A stretch of 48,207 nt of DNA from Streptacidiphilus carbonis (lineage in GTDB: Bacteria; Actinomycetota; Actinomycetes; Streptomycetales; Streptomycetaceae): the NCBI RefSeq assembly GCF_000787775.1, contig NZ_BBPM01000006.1, forward strand, positions 26,430 to 74,636, given 5' to 3'. Position 1 is the first letter of the stretch, and each line of letters opens with the position of its first letter. Below are positions 40,185-48,207 of this stretch, piece after piece. Made by a program: the position numbers and the translations under genes. Under the pieces are notes generated by a model. The model searched no databases and was not told where the DNA came from. It was given only the letters and a program-made list of their open reading frames with translations.

Positions 40185-41164
40185 ACGACGGGCTCCTTCG
40201 CTGGATCTGCCGAGTCGTCGGCGGCGCGGGTGGTGAGGGCGAGGAAGACCTCGTCGAGGCTCGGCCGGGCCAGCGCGAAGGCGGCCACCGGGATGGAGTT
40301 GCGGTGCAGGTGGGCGACGGCGAGTGCGGCCTGGTCGGCCGCAGGTCCGGCCACGGACAGGCTGCCGGGGTCGGTGCCGGGGCGGACGGGGAGGTCGAGC
40401 ACCCGGCGCAGCGCCGCGGCAGCCTGCGGGGCCTGTTCGGGTGCGGCGAGCTGCACGTGCAACTGTCCGGCGCCGGTGGCCGCCTTGAGGTCGCCCGGGG
40501 TGCCTTCGGCGATCACGGTGCCGTGGTCGATGACGGCGATGCGGGCGGCGAGCCGGTCCGCCTCGTCGAGGTACTGCGTGGTCAGCAGCACCGTGGTGCC
40601 GGCTTCGGCCAGGGCGCGCACGGTGTCCCACACCTGGGCGCGGCTGGACGGGTCCAGGCCGGACGTGGGCTCGTCGAGGAAGAGCAGCTCGGGGGTGGCG
40701 ATGAGGCTCGCAGCCAGGTCCAGGCGTCGGCGCATGCCCCCCGACCAGGTCTTGACCGGCCGGTCGGCGGCATCGGCGAGTCCGAACGCGTCGAGCAGTT
40801 CCTGGGCCCGTGAGCGCGAGGCGCGGGAGTGGTGGCCGATGAGGCGGCCGAGGACGCGCAGGTTCTCACGTGCCGTCAGGTCCTCGTCCAGGGCCGCGGA
40901 CTGGCCCGCGAGGCTGATCCTGGCGCGGACCGCATCGGGCTCGCGGGCCACGTCGTGGCCCAGGACCCGGGCGGTGCCGGAGTCGGCCCGCAGCAGAGTG
41001 GCGAGGATGCGCAAGGTGGTGGTCTTGCCTGCTCCGTTGGGGCCGAGGAATCCGTAGATCGTCCCGGCGGGAACGGTCAGGTCGACGCCGTCGAGGGCCA
41101 CGGTCGCGGCGAAGCGCTTGGTCAGTCCGGTGGCCTGGATGGCGAGTTCGGCGGCTGCTTCCAC
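40181..41164 (-). CDS. ABC transporter ATPase, DrrA-like (daunorubicin-resistance family)
   Basis: A 327-residue ATPase. It has Walker A GPNGAGKTTTLR, signature WSGGMRRRLDLA, Walker B LLFLDEPTSGLD and H-loop TTQYLDEADRLA. The C-terminal extension ends in FALARPSLDEVFLALTT, matching the DrrA regulatory tail. GTG 41164 has GAGAAGG upstream. It forms an exporter with the permease downstream and is divergent from a TetR gene with two operator copies. Confidence 0.93.
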   Translation of the reverse strand: MEAAAELAIQATGLTKRFAATVALDGVDLTVPAGTIYGFLGPNGAGKTTTLRILATLLRADSGTARVLGHDVAREPDAVRARISLAGQSAALDEDLTARENLRVLGRLIGHHSRASRSRAQELLDAFGLADAADRPVKTWSGGMRRRLDLAASLIATPELLFLDEPTSGLDPSSRAQVWDTVRALAEAGTTVLLTTQYLDEADRLAARIAVIDHGTVIAEGTPGDLKAATGAGQLHVQLAAPEQAPQAAAALRRVLDLPVRPGTDPGSLSVAGPAADQAALAVAHLHRNSIPVAAFALARPSLDEVFLALTTRAADDSADPAKEPVV

Positions 41165-41264
41165 AACTGGCCTTCTCTCGTGAGGTCGTGGGTGTGGTGC
41201 CGCGTCACAGGACGCGAGGCGATCGTCAGGGCGCGCCGCGGCCTGGCCCCAGCCGCGCTAACTC

Positions 41265-41278
41265 TGACAGCAGTGTCA
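41265..41278. promoter_or_regulatory. TetR operator 1 (TGACA-N4-TGTCA)
   Basis: TGACA-GCAG-TGTCA in the divergent region. The same dyad occurs at 41302, with centres 37 bases apart. Confidence 0.65.
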
Positions 41279-41301
41279 AAGCTACTCTCGCCCGCTATCA
41301 T

Positions 41302-41315
41302 TGACAACCGTGTCA
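41302..41315. promoter_or_regulatory. TetR operator 2 overlapping the TetR start
   Basis: TGACA-ACCG-TGTCA covers the GTG start at 41310. Its left arm also resembles a -35 (TTGACA). Binding here should block translation-proximal transcription of the repressor gene; the other copy can repress the exporter. Confidence 0.65.
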
Positions 41316-41909
41316 GACATGAAATCCGATCAGCCCCTCCGTCGGCGTCGTGCGGACGCGCGACGCAGCATCGCCGCGATCCTCGACGCCGCCTCCCGGG
41401 TACTCGCACGGCGACCGGACGCGAGCATGGAGGAGATCGCGAAAGAGGCCGGAACCAGCCGCCAGACCGTCTACGCGCACTTCCCGACCCGCGACGCACT
41501 GATCGCCGCTCTCGTCGACCGCGCCACCGGGCGCGTCCTCGCCGCCATCGATGCCGCGGACCTGGACAACGGGGCCGCCGACGCGGCGCTCGTGCGGCTG
41601 CTGGAGGCCGGCTGGCAGGCGTTCGACACCGACCCGTTCCTGCTGCACCTCGCCCAACCCGACGTCACCGCGGAGCAGGACCGCGAGCGGCACCAACCGA
41701 TCATGAGCCACCTCGAACTCGTGGTCGTCCGCGGTCAGCGCGACGGGGAGATCGCCGCTGATCTGCCGGTCTCCTGGATCATCGCCGCGGTGCTCGGCCT
41801 CGCCCACGCCGCCGGGGAGGAGGTCCGCGCCAACCGCATGACCTCTGACCAGGCCGTCCAGGCCCTGCGCGTCAGCATCCCCCGCCTGGTGCGGCCCGAG
41901 GACGCCTGA
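41310..41909 (+). CDS. TetR-family repressor of the DrrAB-like exporter
   Basis: A 199-residue regulator: RRADARRSIAAILDAASRVL, MEEIAKEAGTSRQTVYAHFP, TRDALIAALVDRA, then an all-helical C-terminal domain (GWQAFDTDPFLLHLAQ). GTG 41310 or ATG 41319 could be the start; neither has a clear ribosome site. Two TGACA-N4-TGTCA dyads in the divergent promoter make control of the adjacent ABC exporter very likely. Confidence 0.9.
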   Translation: MSDMKSDQPLRRRRADARRSIAAILDAASRVLARRPDASMEEIAKEAGTSRQTVYAHFPTRDALIAALVDRATGRVLAAIDAADLDNGAADAALVRLLEAGWQAFDTDPFLLHLAQPDVTAEQDRERHQPIMSHLELVVVRGQRDGEIAADLPVSWIIAAVLGLAHAAGEEVRANRMTSDQAVQALRVSIPRLVRPEDA

Positions 41910-41925
41910 CAGTCGCATCAGTCCT

Positions 41926-41959
<34 letters not shown>

Positions 41960-41987
41960 GACGCTTTCAGCCCGGCAGCCGGGCTCG

Positions 41988-42422
41988 TCAGCGCCGGGAC
42001 CAGGGCGCGCGGTGACCGTGCAGTGGTGATCCTTCGGCCGGCACCGGGCTGTCGGCCGCCATCAGTGCCTCCTCGCGGGTGTTGTAGCCGCGGATGTCGA
42101 TGATCAAGCCCCCGGCGAGGCGGAACACCTGGAAGACGTGCTCGGGTCGCCGGCCGTCCGGGCCCTGGCCCGGGCCCGTCAGGATCAGGTCGAGGACCAC
42201 CGCGTGGTCACGCACCACTGTCTCGGTGACCTCGGCGCGCACGCCGACGGCCTTGGCGCCGCCATACCAAGCCAGCACGTCGGCGCGGGAGTGGCAGGTC
42301 TGCGCGGTCTCCTCCTCGCCGCCCCAGCGCACCCGCGGATCCAGCAGCGGTGCCAGCCGGGCGAGGTCTCCGTTGGTGAACGCCTCCCCCAGTTGCGCGG
42401 CGAGGTCCTGCGTCTCGGGCAT
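41988..42422 (-). CDS. NTF2-like / SnoaL-type protein
   Basis: A 144-residue protein: LAAQLGEAFTNGDLARLAPL, LDPRVRWGGEEETAQTCHSR, VVLDLILTGPGQGPDGRRPE and HVFQVFRLAGGLIIDIRGYN. It has the shape of the SnoaL-like superfamily. It is probably a small binding or stress-related protein; no catalytic residues can be assigned. ATG 42422 has AAAGGG seven bases upstream. Confidence 0.8.
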   Translation of the reverse strand: MPETQDLAAQLGEAFTNGDLARLAPLLDPRVRWGGEEETAQTCHSRADVLAWYGGAKAVGVRAEVTETVVRDHAVVLDLILTGPGQGPDGRRPEHVFQVFRLAGGLIIDIRGYNTREEALMAADSPVPAEGSPLHGHRAPWSRR

Positions 42423-42446
42423 GAGCGGTCCCTTTCCGTCGGGCTT

Positions 42447-42720
42447 TCAGCCGGTCGCGGCCAGGGCGTCCGCGGCCGGCCCCTGCCCGCAGGCTTCGCG
42501 AGCCACCGGTGCGTCGGCAGGGACGACGGCAATCCCTTCCCGAGGAAGGAGCAGATCTCGCGGCGCCTGTCGACCACCACACTGGGCCCGACCCCCCGGA
42601 CCGGGCCCGGTAGTCCCGCTGTCCAGGGGCACGGCGGCGTTCCACGACGGCTGCCAGGTGGCGGCGGACGGTGCGCGTGGACATACCAGGACGTTGTGCT
42701 GTGCGGCATCCCTGTTCGCG
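42447..42720 (-). pseudogene. Decayed regulator fragment with LuxR-like HTH
   Basis: On the minus strand GMSTRTVRRHLAAVVERRRA resembles the recognition region of a LuxR-type HTH. It has G/C-rich third positions but no start and no matching C-terminus. A second frame nearby ends with LLPREGIAVVPADAPVAREA and a stop at 42447. The two parts look like a frameshifted, decayed regulatory gene. This fills most of the 42423-42912 gap. Confidence 0.3.
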
Positions 42721-42729
42721 AAGACGCCT

Positions 42730-42760
42730 CAACGGCTGGGAAGTACGTCCCCAGCCGTTG
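42730..42760. terminator. Strong hairpin upstream of the truncated NB-ARC gene
   Basis: CAACGGCTGGG and CCCAGCCGTTG form perfect 11-base arms around a nine-base loop. It may terminate transcription across the decayed region; which gene it served is unclear. Confidence 0.45.
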
Positions 42761-42853
42761 ACAGCCGGCGCCTCGTGCGAGGCCGGGCCCCCCGATGGTT
42801 CGCTGCCCGGCTTCGGTGAACAACGATGCCGTCGGGCACGATCGTGAGCCAGT

Positions 42854-42873
42854 ATTCCGTACGATTCCGTACA
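42854..42873. repeat. Tandem 10-bp repeat ATTCCGTAC(G/A)
   Basis: Two adjacent copies, with a further CGTACG-like half eight bases on, about 40 bases before the start of the truncated regulator. Likely an activator or operator array in that gene's promoter. Confidence 0.5.
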
Positions 42874-42912
42874 CTCGTACGCACACGAGGGAGAGTTGAC
42901 GGGGTACGAGTT

Positions 42913-43521
42913 GTGGCTGACGCCGATCTGCCGGATCCTGACCGGTCCGTCGACCTTGCCGAGTTCATCCAGGATCTCAACCGGCTCCGGCTGGCGGCGG
43001 GGAGCCCGTCGTTCCGGGTCCTGGCCAAGCGGGTGGGACCGCTGCTGAGACCCCCTCAGGCGATCGCGCATTCCACCGTGACCGAGGTGTTCCGGTCTCA
43101 TCGTCGGCGACTCGACGTGGACCTGGTGACCGCCGTGGTCAGGGCGCTGGGCCTGGCCGAGCCGGAGGTGGCGCGGTGGCGGGCGGCCTGCATCCGGGTC
43201 CATGCGGAGGCGAAGACCGGTGGGCCGGCCGGGGTGTTCGGTCAGCTGCCCTCGGATCTCGCCACGTTCACCGGACGACGCGAGGTTCTCACCCAACTGA
43301 TCGCGGCCGCGACGCGCCACCACGACGGCGGCGCGAACACGGTGGTGATCTCCTCGATCGAGGGCATGGCCGGGGTGGGCAAGACCCAGCTCGTCGGCGA
43401 TCCCCGCGCAGCCGAGCTTCGACGACGCCTCGAAGATCTGGCCACCGACCCTTCCGCGACAGTCCGCTGGCCCTACAGCAGGCATGAATTGCGGTACATC
43501 TATAAATCAGATCACCTATAG
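42913..43521 (+). CDS. Truncated paralogue of the NB-ARC/TPR regulator, HTH and P-loop only
   Basis: A 202-residue protein. Its first 160 residues align with the regulator at 26355: LAEFIQDLNRLRLAAGSPSF, RVLAKRVGPLLRPPQAI, VFRSHRRRLDVDLVTAVVRA, and P-loop EGMAGVGKTQL. Just after the P-loop the sequence changes to GDPRAAELRRRLEDLATDPS and WPYSRHELRYI, ending at TAG in AT-rich DNA. The rest of NB-ARC and all TPRs are absent. The intact HTH and promoter repeats mean it might still bind DNA and interfere with, or act in place of, the full-length paralogue. GTG 42913 is chosen on alignment. Confidence 0.7.
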   Translation: MADADLPDPDRSVDLAEFIQDLNRLRLAAGSPSFRVLAKRVGPLLRPPQAIAHSTVTEVFRSHRRRLDVDLVTAVVRALGLAEPEVARWRAACIRVHAEAKTGGPAGVFGQLPSDLATFTGRREVLTQLIAAATRHHDGGANTVVISSIEGMAGVGKTQLVGDPRAAELRRRLEDLATDPSATVRWPYSRHELRYIYKSDHL

Positions 43522-43601
43522 CAAAAACGTCTATTGGACAGAACTCGTGGCACGGCAGACGATTTCCCTGCGGTAGGACTACCGCCTGAGCGGAGGTTGA
43601 A

Positions 43602-44885
43602 ATGCCGAGAGAAGAAACCGAAGTAGTCGTCGTCGGGGCAGGTCAGGCGGGCGTCGCCATGAGTGAGCACCTCGGCGCCTGCGGCATCCCGCACATCGTC
43701 CTGGAGCGGCATCGGATCGCTGAGCGCTGGCGCTCCGAGCGCTGGGACTCCCTGGTCGCCAACGGCCCCGCGTGGCACGACCGGTTCCCCGGAATGGAGT
43801 TCTCCGACGTGGCGCCGGGCGCCTTCGCCTCGAAGGAGGAGGTCGCGGACTACTTCGTCGCGTACGCCGAGAAGATCGGCGCCCCGGTCCGGTGCGGGGT
43901 CGAGGTCACCTCGGTGCGCAGGCACGCCGGTCGGCCCGGCTTCCGGGTCGAGACGTCCCAGGGCGCCATCGACGCGCGCTTCGTCGTGGCCGCGACCGGC
44001 CCGTTCCAGCGGCCGCTGATCCCGCCCATCGTGCCGGACGGTGCCATCGACGTACAGATCCACTCCTCCGGGTACCGGAATCCGGAGCAACTGCCCGAGG
44101 GCGCGGTCCTGGTGGTCGGGGCCGGCTCCTCGGGGGTCCAGATCGCCGACGAGTTGCGCCGGTCCGGGCGCCGGGTCCTCCTGTCGGTCGGTCCCCACGA
44201 CCGTCCTCCGCGCGAGTACCGCGGGCGTGACTTCTGCTGGTGGCTGGGCGTGCTGCGGCTCTGGGACGCCGAAACGCCTCCCCAGGGCGCCGAGCACGTC
44301 ACCATCGCGGTCAGCGGTGCCCGCGGCGGCCACACCGTGGACTTCCGCGCCCTGGCCGCCGACGGCATCGAACTCGTCGGCCTGACCGCCTCCTACGACG
44401 ACGGTGTCCTGCGCTTCGCACCGGATCTCGCCGCGAACATCGCGCTCGGCGACGCCAACTACACCGCGCTGCTCCGGGCAGCCGACGAGTACGTGGAGCG
44501 CAACGGGCTCGACCTGCCCGAGGAGCCGCGGGCCCACGTCCTGGGACCGGATCCGCAGTGCGTGACCGAGCCCCGACTGGAACTCGACCTGGCCGACGCG
44601 GGCATCACCTCGATCGTCTGGGCGACCGGCTTCGCCAGCGACTACAGCTGGCTGGAGGTCGACGCGTTCCACGAGACCGGCCGGCCCGACCAGCGACGGG
44701 GCGTGTCACGCGAGCCCGGCGTCTACTTCCTCGGGCTGCCCTGGCAGTCCCGCCGCGGCTCCAGCTTCATCTGGGGCGTCTGGCACGACGCCAGGTACGT
44801 CGCCGACCACATCGCCACCCAGCGGGGCTACCTCGCCCACCAGGCCGCCGAAGGGGACGGGGCGCGAACGCCGGCGTCAACGTGA
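43602..44885 (+). CDS. FAD-dependent monooxygenase / flavin oxidoreductase
   Basis: A 427-residue flavoprotein with two dinucleotide-binding folds: VVVGAGQAGVAMSEHLG for FAD and VLVVGAGSSGVQIADELR for NADPH. WATGFASDYSWLEVD near residue 350 is the ATGF motif of flavin monooxygenases. Early residues NGPAWHDRFPGMEF resemble the usual substrate-side segment of this group. It probably N- or S-oxygenates, or carries out Baeyer-Villiger-type chemistry on, a small substrate. ATG 43602 has GGAGG five bases upstream. Its promoter lies in an unusually AT-rich stretch (about 43490-43545). Confidence 0.9.
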   Translation: MPREETEVVVVGAGQAGVAMSEHLGACGIPHIVLERHRIAERWRSERWDSLVANGPAWHDRFPGMEFSDVAPGAFASKEEVADYFVAYAEKIGAPVRCGVEVTSVRRHAGRPGFRVETSQGAIDARFVVAATGPFQRPLIPPIVPDGAIDVQIHSSGYRNPEQLPEGAVLVVGAGSSGVQIADELRRSGRRVLLSVGPHDRPPREYRGRDFCWWLGVLRLWDAETPPQGAEHVTIAVSGARGGHTVDFRALAADGIELVGLTASYDDGVLRFAPDLAANIALGDANYTALLRAADEYVERNGLDLPEEPRAHVLGPDPQCVTEPRLELDLADAGITSIVWATGFASDYSWLEVDAFHETGRPDQRRGVSREPGVYFLGLPWQSRRGSSFIWGVWHDARYVADHIATQRGYLAHQAAEGDGARTPAST

Positions 44886-45012
44886 TCCCCGAGGCGCGGC
44901 AGGCATGAAGGACGGGCCTCTTGGTGAGCGCACGGTCATCGACCGGCGCTGTGACCCGAGGGGCCCGCCGCCGTGCCGGCCGCCGCGTCGAGCCGACCGG
45001 GGCACCCACGCC

Positions 45013-45072
45013 GTGAGTACCACTGGCTCGGCCCGGATGACGGTTCATCCGGGCCGAGCCAGTGGTACTCAC
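45013..45072. terminator. 60-base perfect hairpin, 28-bp arms and 4-base loop
   Basis: The left arm (45013-45040) begins GTGAGTACCACTGG and ends GGATGA; the loop is CGGT; the right arm (45045-45072) is its exact reverse complement, ending TACTCAC. It lies between the convergent flavoprotein and aspartase genes, so a two-way terminator is the simplest role. The perfect length is unusual, and replication-fork or cruciform effects are possible. Confidence 0.8.
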
Positions 45073-45102
45073 AGATCCCACCGTGGTCGTAGGAGCCTGC
45101 GG

Positions 45103-46568
<1,466 letters not shown>

Positions 46569-46572
<4 letters not shown>

Positions 46573-48098
46573 GCCTGGTACTCCGGGACGGCCGGGGCGA
46601 CCGGGTTCCGCGGGGTGCGGCGGTCCAGGCGGGCGGCGACGGCACGTCCGAGCACGCCGATGGCGAGCAGGACGGCCACGGTGCCGAGGGTGAAGGCCTC
46701 GAAGACGGTGCGGGAGACACCCCAGGTGCCGGCGAAGTCGTAGGGGACGCCGAGCAGATGCTCCAGCACGCCCGGGAACAGGGCGATCCAGGAGCCCAGG
46801 ACGATCCAGGCGTAGACCAGGCCGAGGCTGATCCGGAATCCCCAGGCGCCGAACGGCACCCGGTACGGGCGCTCGACGTCCGGGTGGTTCCTGCGCAGGG
46901 TGCCCAGCGCCGGGATGACGACGAGGTAGGACAGCAGCAGGGTGGTGACCGCGACGGTGAGGACGACCTTGAAGACGGCGGCGGCCGTGCCGTCGACCAG
47001 CAGGGTGGCAGCGAGCATGAAGACGGTCGCGGCGCAGCCGGAGACCAGGTTCATCCGCACGGGGGTGCCCAGGCGCGGGTGGAACGCGCCGAGCGCCCGG
47101 CTGAAGAACCCCCCGTCGGCGGCGGCCATGGCCTGCATCCGGTCGCTGACGATCATCCAGGCGCTGCCCTGGGTCATCAGCACGAAGACGAACAGCACGC
47201 AGGTCGCCGTCAGCAGTGCGTGACCGGCGCTGCCGTAGCTCCCGAAGACCAGGGAGGCGGCGTCGAGGAATCCGGCGACACCGGTGACCTGCTTGGCGGG
47301 GACCACGGCGAGGATCGCGAAGACGGGCAGCAGGTAGCAGGCGGCCGCGACGCCGCCGGAGACTCCGATCGACACCGGGACGTCCCGCTTGGGATTGCGC
47401 ATCTCCTCCCCCGCGGCGTTGGGGGCCTCGAAGCCGACGTAGGCGAAGAGCAGGATCGGCGCCAGCGCGAGGAGCCCGCCGGTGGTGGGCGCGAAGCCGG
47501 TGCCGGTCAGGCCCTTGAAGCCGTGCTGGATACCGTAGACCAGCGCGGCCGCGGTGACCGTCAGCATCACGGCGACCTTGGCGATCGCGCCGACGGTGGT
47601 GATCCACTTGCCGCGCCGCAGCGAGACGACGGCGGTGAGGATGGAGACCCAGATGAAGACCAGCTTGAAGGTGTAGTCGGCCACGGTGCCGTTGCCGAGA
47701 TGGGTGACGTGGCCGTCCCAGGCGGAGGCGGCGGCGAAGACCAGGGAGCCGCCGAGCCAGACCGGGTTGGTGACCCAGTAGAACAGCGTGGTCAGCGCGG
47801 CAGCCGTGCGCCCGTAGGCGAGTTTGACCCATACGTACGGGCCGCCCTCCTGCGGGAACGTGGCACCGGTCTCGGCGAAGAGCAGGGCGTAGGGGACGAG
47901 GAAGAGCAGGGCCAGCAGCGCGGTCCAGGTGACGGCCTCGCCGCCGCCGGTGGCGATCTGTCCGATCACGTCGGCGGAGATCACCGCGGCGACACCGAGG
48001 GCCATGATGTCGAAGCGGCCGAGGCTGCGCTGCAGGTTCGGCACCGAGTCGGATCTGTCGTCCGGGGGCGGGCCGTCGGATGCGGGGGTGTGGGACAC
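46569..48098 (-). CDS. APC-family amino-acid permease
   Basis: A 509-residue transporter with about twelve helices. The first, IMALGVAAVISADVIGQIAT, carries the unwound-helix region of the APC fold. GATFPQEGGPYVWVKLAYGR is a family hallmark. LLFAYVGFEAPNAAGEEMRN matches the conserved substrate-side helix. Coupling to aspA suggests aspartate, asparagine or glutamate as substrate. GTG 48098 has GAGGAG five bases upstream. The adjacent 48099-48191 region probably holds the operon promoter but shows no clear box. Confidence 0.92.
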
Positions 48099-48191
48099 GG
48101 GAACTCCTCGAGGATGCGGGGGCGAGGGGAGGTTCAGCGTGGTGTGGAATGCGGGCTGGGGCGGGCCGGGCCGTTCCGGCCGCGGTGGGGC

Positions 48192-48207
48192 GGGGGGGGG
48201 GGGGGGG
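48192..48207. other. Run of 16 G at the window end
   Basis: Sixteen consecutive G follow a GC-rich stretch. This is typical of a low-quality contig or read end rather than genomic sequence. It also makes the first bases of the window suspect as a contig edge. Confidence 0.7.

Overview
The window is very GC-rich, with strong G/C at third codon positions. It carries Streptomyces-type regulators: SARP/BTAD, giant LuxR (LAL), MmyB-like HTH, CGNR zinc-finger, SsgA-like and SpoIIE-phosphatase genes. It therefore looks like chromosome from Streptomyces or a close relative in the Streptomycetaceae. The right end is a run of 16 G, and the left end shows two unrelated partial genes joined head to head. 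This suggests both edges are contig ends rather than biological boundaries.

Region 1 (0.1-16.3 kb) is an accessory block of small redox and hydrolytic enzymes with several regulators. It holds a molybdopterin oxidoreductase with a broken cytochrome b partner, a SARP-type regulator running in frame into a SnoaL-like protein, DUF2255 and VOC proteins, a dienelactone-hydrolase-like enzyme and an MmyB-like regulator. It continues with an SRPBCC protein, a Bax-inhibitor-1 membrane protein, an epoxide-hydrolase-like and a tannase-like exported enzyme, an ABC-F protein with a leader ORF, a CGNR zinc-finger regulator, a 63-residue peptide gene and a LAL regulator. The main discovery candidate is here. 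A 21-bp palindrome, GTCACC-N9-GGTGAC, occurs at four promoters: SARP, SRPBCC, the CGNR gene itself, and the peptide/LAL divergent region. At the CGNR gene it ends one base before the ATG. A second element, ACATGTGT, occurs six times at five loci and only in this block. A third 20-bp element is shared by the two exported-enzyme genes. Together they look like an undescribed regulon, with the autoregulated CGNR protein as its most likely controller.

Region 2 (16.6-29.7 kb) is more mixed: a winged-helix-like protein, a TPR protein, a divergent MmyB-regulator/SDR pair, a tautomerase, a multi-domain SpoIIE phosphatase/anti-sigma kinase sensor, and a lone nuoD. It also has an alpha/beta hydrolase divergent from its TetR with a perfect 16-bp palindrome between them, an NB-ARC/TPR regulator, a candidate 36-residue peptide and another hydrolase.

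Region 3 (29.7-39.3 kb) has a BlaI-family regulator whose probable operator recurs between a PAP2 phosphatase and a zinc/cobalt-type CDF exporter. It also has an N-truncated MFS remnant, a ferric-iron ABC operon behind an iron box, an SsgA-like protein coupled to a small ORF, a deazaflavin-type reductase and a universal stress protein.

Region 4 (39.3-48.2 kb) has a DrrAB-like exporter divergent from a TetR with two TGACA-N4-TGTCA operators, an NTF2-like protein, decayed regulatory DNA and a truncated paralogue of the NB-ARC regulator. It ends with a flavin monooxygenase, a 60-nt perfect hairpin, and an aspartase/amino-acid permease operon. No tRNA, rRNA, CRISPR array or intact insertion sequence was seen.
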